Origin: Natronohydrobacter sp.
GTDB taxonomy: Bacteria > Pseudomonadota > Alphaproteobacteria > Rhodobacterales > Rhodobacteraceae
Direction: 5' to 3'
Length of the DNA: 13,825 nt
Assembly: GCA_007117255.1 (NCBI GenBank)
Contig: SKGU01000293.1
Span: 1 to 13,825 of the forward strand
In this document: in pieces, positions 8,605 to 13,825 of the stretch
Position numbering within the stretch: the first letter of the stretch is position 1
Layout: each line of letters opens with the position of its first letter
Translations under genes and position numbers: made by a program
The notes under the pieces: model-generated
What the model saw: the letters and a program-made list of their open reading frames with translations, nothing else
Databases searched by the model: none
Told to the model about the DNA's origin: nothing

Positions 8605-9788
8605 GACAAGACCCCTGTGTCGCGCCCGGCCTGTGTGAATGCGGCCAGCGCCTGATCCAGGTCAGCGCGGGTCAGGGCTGCGTTCATCTGCGTGCGGATC
8701 CGCGCCTCGCCTTTGGGGACAACAGGAAAGAAGAAGGGCGAGACATAAACACCCAGATCGAACACGCGCGCCGCCATTGCCTGAGCCTTGTGCGCATCGT
8801 AAAGCATGACCGGGATAATCGGATGTTCACCCGGAAGCAGATCAAAGCCCGCGCGCGCCAGTCCTGCGCGCCAATAGGCGGCATTGTCAAAAAGCTGCGC
8901 GCGCAGATCATCGGCCACTTCCACCATGTCCAGCGCCGCAATACCTGCCGCGACAATCGCAGGCGGCAGCGAATTTGAGAACAGATAGGGCCGCGCGCGC
9001 TGGCGCAAGAGGTCAATTACTGGCTGCGGCCCGGCAATATAGCCGCCCAAAGCACCGCCAAGTGCCTTGCCCAATGTGCCCGTCAAGATATCGGCATGCA
9101 CTTTGAGATGCGCAGGCGTGCCGCGCCCCTGCGGACCCATGACTCCTGTGGCATGGCAGTCATCGACCATGAGCAGCGCGTCATATCGGTCGGCCAGAGC
9201 GCGGATTTCGGGCAGCTTGGCAAGATAGCCGTCCATCGAGAACACGCCATCCGTGGCGATCATGATATGGCGCGCACCATCCGCGCGGGCGGCGCACAAT
9301 TGCGCTTCCAGATCATCCATATCCGAATTGGCATAACGGTAGCGCCGCGCTTTGCACAGGCGTATCCCGTCAATGATGCTGGCATGGTTCAGCGCGTCCG
9401 AGATCACGGCGTCATCGGGGCCCAGCAATGGCTCGAACAGCGCACCATTGGCGTCGATACAGGCCGCGAACAGAATCGCATCCTCCATGCCCAGATACTG
9501 CGCCAGACGCGTCTCCAGCGCGCGATGCAGATCCTGCGTGCCGCAGATGAAGCGTACGGATGCCATGCCGAAACCGTGATCCGCCATCGCCTGCGTGGCA
9601 GCCGCGATCAGTGCAGGATGATCTGCCAGACCAAGGTAATTATTGGCACATAGGTTGATCACCTCACGACCGCCCACCTGCACGCGCGTCGATTGCGGTG
9701 TCGTGATCAAGCGTTCGCGCTTGATCAGCCCGTCACCGTCGATCTGTTTCAAAGAGGCGCGGATGTCATCCAGAAAGGTTTTGGACAT
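8601..9788 (-). CDS. kbl: Glycine C-acetyltransferase (2-amino-3-ketobutyrate CoA ligase)
   Basis: This 395-residue PLP-dependent fold-type I enzyme of the alpha-oxoamine synthase family cleaves 2-amino-3-ketobutyrate with CoA to glycine and acetyl-CoA, the second step of threonine degradation. The PLP lysine is Lys241 in TGTLGKALGG. The PLP-nitrogen aspartate and neighbouring histidine are in VDDCHATG (208-215), and NHASIIDG (134-141) supplies the stacking histidine. It begins MSKTFLDDIRASLKQIDGDG, a typical Kbl start, and the length is normal. A Shine-Dalgarno AGGA lies 6 nt before ATG 9788 on the minus strand (TTGAGGATACACCATG). It is the first gene of the operon, followed directly by tdh. 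Related enzymes (BioF, HemA) are excluded by the overall motif match and the tdh neighbour. Confidence 0.97.
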   Translation of the reverse strand: MSKTFLDDIRASLKQIDGDGLIKRERLITTPQSTRVQVGGREVINLCANNYLGLADHPALIAAATQAMADHGFGMASVRFICGTQDLHRALETRLAQYLGMEDAILFAACIDANGALFEPLLGPDDAVISDALNHASIIDGIRLCKARRYRYANSDMDDLEAQLCAARADGARHIMIATDGVFSMDGYLAKLPEIRALADRYDALLMVDDCHATGVMGPQGRGTPAHLKVHADILTGTLGKALGGALGGYIAGPQPVIDLLRQRARPYLFSNSLPPAIVAAGIAALDMVEVADDLRAQLFDNAAYWRAGLARAGFDLLPGEHPIIPVMLYDAHKAQAMAARVFDLGVYVSPFFFPVVPKGEARIRTQMNAALTRADLDQALAAFTQAGRDTGVLS

Positions 9789-9821
9789 GGTGTATCCTCA
9801 AGAACGTCACGCCTGTGATCG

Positions 9822-9850
9822 AGCATGAAAGGATCCCAGCGCCAAGTCAA
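9822..9850 (-). promoter_or_regulatory. Probable sigma-70-type promoter of kbl-tdh
   Basis: On the minus strand TTGACT (9850-9845) is separated by 17 nt from CATGCT (9827-9822). The -35 element matches five of six consensus bases. The -10 is weak but keeps the A at position 2 and the T at position 6. Transcription would start near 9815, leaving a leader of about 27 nt with the AGGA ribosome site. Such a short leader leaves no room for a riboswitch. Confidence 0.5.
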
Positions 9851-9898
9851 CCGCTGCAGCAGGTGGGTGCGTAGGTCCTCACATTCGGTGTTATCATA

Positions 9899-9953
9899 CC
9901 CGACCCGACTGTTTTCGGGTTTGGGAGCGGGCTCCAAGCAAGAGCTTGCTCCC
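9899..9953. repeat. Two tandem stem-loops between divergent kbl and tRNA promoters
   Basis: The first is ACCCGA-CTGTTT-TCGGGT (9903-9920). The second, at 9923-9953, has a 12-nt stem: GGGAGCGGGCTC pairs with GAGCTTGCTCCC around a 7-nt loop, with two G-U pairs when read as plus-strand RNA and mismatches on the other strand. Neither is followed by a T-run. Both lie between two outward-facing promoters, so neither is an obvious terminator. They may be a dispersed intergenic repeat or a small RNA. Confidence 0.45.
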
Positions 9954-9988
9954 GGCGCCAAATTTGCAGGTTTCGTTTGCTTTTTCCC

Positions 9989-10017
9989 TTGCACAGGCAG
10001 GATCAAGCCAGTATCGA
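9989..10017 (+). promoter_or_regulatory. Probable promoter of tRNA-Ser(CGA)
   Basis: TTGCAC (9989-9994) and TATCGA (10012-10017) are separated by exactly 17 nt. The first base of the mature tRNA lies 12 nt beyond the -10 element, which leaves a very short 5' leader for RNase P to remove. The position and spacing are what a tRNA promoter needs. The element sequences are only partial matches to consensus. Confidence 0.5.
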
Positions 10018-10029
10018 CGCGCCCAGATC

Positions 10030-10119
10030 GGAGAGGTGCCGGAGTGGTCGAACGGGGCGGTCTCGAAAACCGTTGTCCCTTCACGGGGACCCAGGGTTCG
10101 AATCCCTGTCTCTCCGCCA
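10030..10119 (+). tRNA. tRNA-Ser (anticodon CGA)
   Basis: This complete class II tRNA gene is 90 nt including an encoded CCA. The 7-bp acceptor stem is GGAGAGG with TCTCTCC (last pair G-U), with discriminator G. The anticodon loop CTCGAAA puts CGA at 10064-10066, reading UCG codons. A long variable arm (GTCCC-TTCAC-GGGGAC) identifies a serine tRNA, and the T arm is CAGGG-TTCGAAT-CCCTG. The 3' half of such genes is a frequent integration site for tyrosine-recombinase elements. Mobile-element genes follow immediately to the right, so this is a likely attachment site. Confidence 0.97.
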
Positions 10120-10732
10120 TTTACTAGTATTATATCAATAAAATCAATGGATTAGCTCTAATGTTTGGAGCTATCCCGCCAAAAGTCCCACCAAAGAAAA
10201 TGCGCTTGATTGTGAACCGGTGATGCTGTCTGACAGAGTCGGCCTCTCACGAACCTCGCTGCGCGCTTTCGCGGCAACGCATCTTCAGCGTGATCGCTCT
10301 GGCAGCCTCTATCTCTATTGCCTGATAGACAGTAGCCGTGCGTTTCGCTTGAGGGTCGCGCTGCTCCACCACTCAGCACACCGTCGTGAATGGAATTTGG
10401 GGCCACCTGGCGCCAGAGACAACCGTCGAGTCTTGGATAGCAGAATCCGGCCTGAACCGTGCACGCGATCCGCCAGAGAGTTGGTGATCGGCGCGATATC
10501 GCGGTCGTAGGCATACCTATTTCGGGCAGATTCAGCGGTCTGCTCGCTCAAGAGCCTTGTTTTATTGGCGGATAAGTCTGTCGGTATCCGAAAAAACGGC
10601 GCAAATCGGATTAGCAAGCGAAAACAGTAGGTTAGCTTCAAAATCTGTTTGCCGTGTGCTATAAGTAATTTATCCAGACAGGTGTGGCCACGCTCGATTG
10701 GGTTCTGCTTTACTCAACACACGGAGTTCAAA
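10120..10732. other. 613-bp stretch without a recognisable gene, at the tRNA-proximal end of the element
   Basis: The first 40 bp are AT-rich. A 6-bp inverted repeat (TAGCTC and GAGCTA, 10153-10173) follows. The open frames on both strands (for example minus 10158-10514 and 10315-10641, plus 10220-10510) overlap each other, lack ribosome sites and resemble no protein I know. Such a region could hold the integrase-binding arm sites or a decayed recombinase or transposase gene. I cannot show either from sequence alone. Confidence 0.5.
10637..10665 (+). promoter_or_regulatory. Possible promoter of the alpA-type gene
   Basis: TTCAAA (10637-10642) and TATAAG (10660-10665) are separated by 17 nt. 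TATAAG matches the -10 consensus at five of six positions and TTCAAA matches the -35 at four. Transcription would begin near 10672, about 60 nt before the regulator start, and could run on through the following two genes. Confidence 0.4.
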
Positions 10733-10930
10733 ATGACGGAAACACACATCACTTACCTGTCGGTTGCGCAGATCTCGGAGCGGCTCTCCGTGGCGCCTGT
10801 GACCATCTACCGCTGGATCAAGCAGGGTCAGTTTCCCGCTGGTCGCCATTTCAGCCCCGGCTGTCGGCGCTGGAGCCTCCAGGAAATCATCGACTGGGAA
10901 AACTCCTGCGGCACGGCAAACGCGGCCTGA
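10733..10930 (+). CDS. AlpA family small helix-turn-helix regulator
   Basis: The 65-residue protein belongs to the AlpA/excisionase-like group of winged helix-turn-helix proteins, which activate integrase genes or act as excision directionality factors. The sequence fits the family pattern: YLSVAQISERLSVAPVTIYRWIKQG (residues 8-32, the HTH), then QFPAGRHFSPGCRRWSLQEIIDWENS (33-58) with the usual FP, RRW and W motifs. I chose ATG 10733 because CGGAG lies just upstream and because the frame before it (back to 10649) adds 28 residues unlike the family. It is the first gene of the putative element and probably controls integration, excision or replication. Its target is not visible here. Confidence 0.9.
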   Translation: MTETHITYLSVAQISERLSVAPVTIYRWIKQGQFPAGRHFSPGCRRWSLQEIIDWENSCGTANAA

Positions 10931-11043
10931 CGCGAAAGCGCTCAGCCTGAGACGAAATCCAATCAACTGAAACCACGAAACTGCTCCTGACCCATGTCTC
11001 TGAAGGCATGGCATTCAGGGGGCATGTCAAAGAGGAAAAACTC

Positions 11044-11517
11044 ATGAACGATCTGCATCCAATCTCTACTGTCGGCTCTGCTCCAGCTGTTTGTGATGAC
11101 GCGGTCAGTGCGCAAGCGCTCGCGCTCGCACATGTTTTGCATCCTGATGATCCGTTCCAGGAATGGCGCGCGATCGAAATAACAATGATGGAGTCTGTCG
11201 GTGCCATTCTGCCAAAGATGCCCGATCGGCTGCCGAGTGTTCAGCGCTTGCAAGCCATGGACGCAACCACGCGGTCATTTCGCTTGATGATCCTGATTGC
11301 GGCTCTCGCGATCCAGGTCGAAATGCTGAGAACCGGCATGCATATTCCTGCCGATCGCAGCAGGCCTATGAAGGCACAGCTTCGAAACGCGCGGCGTCGG
11401 CTGCGTAGAGCGTGTCTCCATGCCGAATTGTCGCATCTTTGGCGGGACGGTCGCTGGAAGATCGGAGGGCTTATGCAACTCTTGGACAAGCATCAGACCG
11501 GCACGAATACCCGCTAA
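11044..11517 (+). CDS. Hypothetical protein of mobile element (157 aa), function unknown
   Basis: I do not recognise this protein. ATG 11044 is supported by a good ribosome site (AAAGAGG, 8 nt before the start); a GTG at 11008 in the same frame would add 12 residues but has no such site. The N-terminal 35 residues are Ala/Val-rich. A short hydrophobic run LMILIAALAI (81-90) is too short to be a confident membrane helix and looks amphipathic. Residues 105-123 are strongly basic (RSRPMKAQLRNARRRLRRA), which suggests binding to nucleic acid. The C-terminus has WRDGRWKIGGLMQLLDKH. Position between an AlpA-type regulator and a DUF927 ATPase suggests a role in element replication or its control. 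No catalytic motif is seen, and the 113-bp gap upstream holds nothing I recognise. Confidence 0.8.
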   Translation: MNDLHPISTVGSAPAVCDDAVSAQALALAHVLHPDDPFQEWRAIEITMMESVGAILPKMPDRLPSVQRLQAMDATTRSFRLMILIAALAIQVEMLRTGMHIPADRSRPMKAQLRNARRRLRRACLHAELSHLWRDGRWKIGGLMQLLDKHQTGTNTR

Positions 11518-11521
11518 ACTC

Positions 11522-11637
11522 TGACGTCACGACGTCGGCTCGTGACGCGCAGTCAGCTCCGAGGCTGACAACACCACTACCCCAGAAAATCTGAACCCAT
11601 GCAGAAACAGCGCACGCGCTCATGTTGGCGCGTGCGC
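11522..11637 (+). other. Cluster of three stem-loops upstream of the DUF927 gene
   Basis: The 143-bp gap between the unknown gene and the DUF927 gene holds three perfect inverted repeats. They are CGTCACGA with TCGTGACG (11525-11532 and 11540-11547), GTCAGC with GCTGAC (11552-11557 and 11564-11569), and GCGCACGCGC with GCGCGTGCGC (11610-11619 and 11628-11637, 8-nt loop). The first overlaps a TGACGTCA palindrome (11522-11529) and a repeated GACGTC. None has a T-run, so simple termination is unlikely. The third ends 8 nt before the AAAGGAAG ribosome site. Options are an RNA regulating DUF927 expression or a replication origin for the element. Confidence 0.6.
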
Positions 11638-11660
11638 GGAACACAAAGGAAGCAAACAGA

Positions 11661-13505
11661 ATGATCGAACCCGCGAATCTCAACATAGCCGATGCCGCAG
11701 AAGTCCACCTTAAGCCGATCTTGGCTCAAGATGCCGACGAAGTTCAGCCCATTCCCGAGAGTTTTAAGAAGCTGACCGCGCCTGACAGATTGCAGACAGC
11801 CATGGAGGCAATGCCAGCAGAGTTTATCGCTCAGGAAGATGGCGTGACGTTTGTGGATCACAAGGAGAAAGTGATGCAATACTACCACCTCTGCGCGCCC
11901 ATGATCGTCGAAAGCAAAGCCCGCACTGGTGCCGCCGGTGATTGGAGCACCTGCATCCGCTTTCTGAATCAGGACGAGGAAGTTGTCGCGATGGTCGTCT
12001 CTGACAGTGACATCCAGTGCAAACTGTCCACCGTCATCGCTCAGCTCGTCCAGAGGGGCTTCTGGGTCACACCGGACCGGAAGCACCATAGCAAGATCGG
12101 GGCGTTGATCCTGCAGTGGCGGACACCCCACCGCGTGACGCTGGTTGATCGTTTCGGCTGGACCGATGACAGCTATAGAGCCTTCGTGCTCAGCGATGGC
12201 GCTGTCATTGGAAACGCAACGGTATTGCCGCGCCCGCATCTGATGGCGACCGCTGGATCTGGTGCGCGCTTCAGAGGCACGTTGGAGGATTGGCGCGCGC
12301 ATGTCGGATTGCCCGCGGTTGACAATCCGCTGATGATCACCTGCATCTCACTCGCTTTCGCGGGCGCGCTTTTCCAGCCTCTGGGGCTGGAAGGGGGTGG
12401 CCTGCATGTCCATGGGGCGTCTTCGACGGGGAAATCGACCCTGCTTCGCGCAGCAAACTCTGTGTGGTCGCCACCAGGAGAGTTGCAAAGCTGGAATGGG
12501 ACAAAGAACGCCTTGGAGGTCATCGCCGCCCAGCATTCTGGTCGGTTGCTGGCGCTCGACGAGATCGGCGAAGCTGACCCCAATACGATCGGCGAAACCA
12601 CCTACGCGCTGGCAAATGGCAAAGGGCGCGGCAGGCTGACATACAATCTCGAACAGCGGAAACTGAACTGGCATCTCGCGGTCTTGTCGTCGGGAGAATT
12701 GTCGCTCGGCGACCATATTGGAAGCACGGGCAAGAAAACCATGGCCGGACAGAGCGTCAGGCTCCTGGACATCCCGATCGAGACAGAACGCTACGGTGCT
12801 TTCCGCAGCTTCCACGACTGTGCGACGCCCGCGCAGTTTGCGCAGTCCATCAACCAAAGGGTCGCGCAATCTTATGGGGTCGCTGGTCCTGAATTCGTGC
12901 GCAGGCTGATATCCTGGCTGGAAGACGGCGACAGCCATGAGACGCTGAAGGCGTTTCACGCGACGATCATGTCCAGCTTGCGAGCGGGACAAGAGTTCCC
13001 ATCGGACGGCCTGACAGAGCGGGCGTTGCAACGCTTTGCGCTGATCGCCGCGGCTGGAGAGCTCGCAACAGCATTCGCGATCACGGGATGGGAGACAGGA
13101 GAGGTTGTTGGAGCTTTAAAGGAAGTGATGAAGCTGTGGCTGCAAGGCCGTGATCTGCCAACGCTGCGCGACCTCGACGCGACGCGGGATCGTGTCTTGG
13201 CCTTCGTCAGAGTGCATTCGAGCAAACTGATGCCCTTGCCCGCGACGCCTACGCCACTTCAGCCCGGAAAAATGGGCTGGATCGATCAGGACACCTTCTA
13301 CTTCTCAGACGTAGCATGGACGATGATGCACAAGGGCTACGAACCGCGTGATAGCGCGCGACAGCTGCGCAACGCTGGTGCGTTACAATGCAACGATGAA
13401 GGTCTCCAGTTCAAAATGCCGCGTGCGGTCGTCGGCAGACCCCGCGCATATGCTGTTCGTCGCGCCTGGCTGGACGAAGCAACGGTCCAAGTAGCTGCCG
13501 AATAG
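11661..13505 (+). CDS. DUF927 domain-containing helicase-like ATPase
   Basis: This 614-residue protein carries the DUF927 domain (about 205-420), a P-loop ATPase domain found in replication helicase/primase proteins of phages, plasmids and islands. Seen in the sequence are Walker A HGASSTGKST (251-260), Walker B RLLALDEIGE (295-304, with Asp300-Glu301), a sensor-like LSSGE (342-346) and AGQSVRLLDIP (362-372) with a candidate arginine finger. Residues 1-200 show no CHC2 zinc finger or TOPRIM primase motifs. The C-terminal 100 residues (FYFSDVAWTMMHKGYEPRDSARQLRNAGAL) look like a winged-helix DNA-binding segment. ATG 11661 is chosen for the AAAGGAAG site 8 nt upstream; a TTG at 11622 lies inside a hairpin. 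It is probably the element's replicative helicase, although some DUF927 proteins have no known role. Confidence 0.88.
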   Translation: MIEPANLNIADAAEVHLKPILAQDADEVQPIPESFKKLTAPDRLQTAMEAMPAEFIAQEDGVTFVDHKEKVMQYYHLCAPMIVESKARTGAAGDWSTCIRFLNQDEEVVAMVVSDSDIQCKLSTVIAQLVQRGFWVTPDRKHHSKIGALILQWRTPHRVTLVDRFGWTDDSYRAFVLSDGAVIGNATVLPRPHLMATAGSGARFRGTLEDWRAHVGLPAVDNPLMITCISLAFAGALFQPLGLEGGGLHVHGASSTGKSTLLRAANSVWSPPGELQSWNGTKNALEVIAAQHSGRLLALDEIGEADPNTIGETTYALANGKGRGRLTYNLEQRKLNWHLAVLSSGELSLGDHIGSTGKKTMAGQSVRLLDIPIETERYGAFRSFHDCATPAQFAQSINQRVAQSYGVAGPEFVRRLISWLEDGDSHETLKAFHATIMSSLRAGQEFPSDGLTERALQRFALIAAAGELATAFAITGWETGEVVGALKEVMKLWLQGRDLPTLRDLDATRDRVLAFVRVHSSKLMPLPATPTPLQPGKMGWIDQDTFYFSDVAWTMMHKGYEPRDSARQLRNAGALQCNDEGLQFKMPRAVVGRPRAYAVRRAWLDEATVQVAAE

Positions 13506-13510
13506 GTGAC

Positions 13511-13544
13511 AAAAAAGGGCTGGTCCGGGTTGCCGGTCCAGCCT
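13511..13544. terminator. Hairpin terminator after DUF927, oriented best for the minus strand
   Basis: GGCTGG-T-CCGG-GTTG-CCGG-T-CCAGCC (13518-13543) forms a 10-bp stem with one T-T mismatch, 12 bp after the DUF927 stop. An A6 run precedes it on the plus strand, so minus-strand RNA ends in the hairpin followed by CUUUUUU, a good intrinsic terminator. The plus-strand tail is only TGTT. It may work both ways, ending DUF927 transcription as well as any leftward transcript from beyond the right edge. Confidence 0.55.
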
Positions 13545-13696
13545 GTTCGCGTCTGCGGCCCAGAAAATATCTTTATGTTTCAGTGCGGTCCGGGCGGTCC
13601 GGTTGGTCCGAGACGTTCTTGACAGGTGGGCTCGCTTCTTTGCGTTTTACCGGCCTCATCACGAGACCAATCGTCTGCCAAATGCCGCGCGACAAA

Positions 13697-13730
13697 CAGG
13701 ATGAGAATCCAGCGTCAATCAGGATGAGAA
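13697..13730 (+). repeat. 11-bp direct repeat next to the oriT-like palindrome
   Basis: CAGGATGAGAA occurs at 13697-13707 and again at 13720-13730, a 23-bp period, the second copy abutting the inverted repeat at 13729. The spacing is about two helical turns, so both copies would face the same side of the DNA. That would suit a relaxosome accessory protein or a regulator. Confidence 0.6.
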
Positions 13731-13800
13731 CGCAGTTTTGGGCGCCCGTAGGGAGGGCGTAGCCCGACCGGAGGGGGGCCAAAACTGCGTTTCGCCCTTC
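13729..13800 (+). other. Putative origin of transfer: 13-bp inverted repeat plus MOBQ-like nic core
   Basis: AACGCAGTTTTGG (13729-13741) is exactly repeated in inverse as CCAAAACTGCGTT (13779-13791). The 37-bp interval holds a smaller hairpin, CGCCC with GGGCG (13743-13747 and 13755-13759), and a G-rich run. Just right of the inverted repeat the strand reads TTTCGCCCTT (13790-13799). It matches nine of ten bases of TTGCGCCCTT, the form of the nic core I recall from Ti and RSF1010-type (MOBQ) origins, where an inverted repeat also precedes the nick. The resemblance is by eye; no relaxase gene is in the window. Confidence 0.4.
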
Positions 13801-13825
13801 ATGGGTGGGTCTGACGGTCGTGACC

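Larger units (their letters stand above)
10120..13825. mobile_element. Putative integrative (possibly mobilizable) element at tRNA-Ser, left end only
   Basis: Directly after the tRNA-Ser 3' end the content changes from metabolic genes to an AlpA-type regulator, an unknown protein and a DUF927 helicase-like ATPase, then a repeat-rich region resembling a transfer origin. This gene set is typical of integrated phage satellites, genomic islands and mobilizable elements. No integrase, relaxase or second copy of the tRNA 3' end is in the window, so the right boundary and the class of element are unknown. The left boundary is assumed to be the tRNA end (about 10091-10119). Confidence 0.6.

Noticed and set aside
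9789..9988. Glycine or threonine riboswitch in front of kbl-tdh
   Set aside because: No glycine-aptamer conserved blocks are seen, and the predicted promoter leaves a leader of only about 27 nt.
9749..10120. 123-aa minus-strand open frame beginning MAERQGFEPWVPVKG
   Set aside because: It is the antisense of the tRNA-Ser gene running into the kbl start; this type of protein is a common false call over tRNA genes.
10158..10641. Overlapping open frames on both strands as a possible integrase or transposase remnant
   Set aside because: I could not match any frame to integrase or transposase motifs (no R-H-R-Y or DDE pattern), so only the gene-free stretch is reported.
12348..13031. 227-aa minus-strand open frame
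   Set aside because: It is antisense to the DUF927 ATPase core, with no ribosome site and no recognisable domain.
13801..13825. ATG at 13801 opening a plus-strand frame (MGGSDGRD) to the right edge
   Set aside because: Only eight codons are visible and there is no Shine-Dalgarno; this is not enough to call a gene.
1..13825. CRISPR array or rRNA genes
   Set aside because: No regularly spaced 24-40-bp direct repeats and no rRNA signature sequences were seen on either strand.

Overview
This window looks like the chromosome of an alphaproteobacterium, most likely Rhodobacterales (Rhodobacteraceae). The evidence is its high GC, tightly packed genes with ATGA overlaps, and a threonine dehydrogenase of the cysteine-poor type I associate with alphaproteobacteria. 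This placement comes from recognising protein families, not from a database search.

Left part (1-9788), housekeeping and accessory chromosome. A leftward gene that runs off the left edge encodes a transglutaminase-like protease domain fused to a DUF2126 putative amidoligase. Across a 216-bp divergent gap with an operator-like palindrome lies a rightward M20-family amidohydrolase gene. Its stop codon is 3 bp from the stop codon of a convergent type I secretion pair: a HlyD-type adaptor preceded on the minus strand by its ABC ATPase/permease. Upstream of that pair, also leftward, is the kbl-tdh operon, which converts L-threonine to glycine and acetyl-CoA. A good promoter can be read in front of kbl.

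Middle (9789-10119). A divergent region with two stem-loops separates the kbl promoter from a complete tRNA-Ser(CGA) gene with its own promoter and an encoded CCA end.

Right part (10120-13825). Everything right of the tRNA looks like the start of an integrated mobile element. After about 600 bp without a recognisable gene come an AlpA-type small HTH regulator, an unrecognised 157-aa protein, a cluster of three stem-loops, and a 614-aa DUF927 helicase-like ATPase. A hairpin terminator follows. Last comes a repeat-rich non-coding stretch with an 11-bp direct repeat and a 13-bp inverted repeat. This stretch ends in a motif resembling the nic site of RSF1010/Ti-type (MOBQ) transfer origins. My reading is a tRNA-Ser-integrated, possibly mobilizable element whose relaxase and integrase lie beyond the right edge. 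The oriT and replication-origin ideas are inference. The element and the T1SS pair are the least explained parts of the window.
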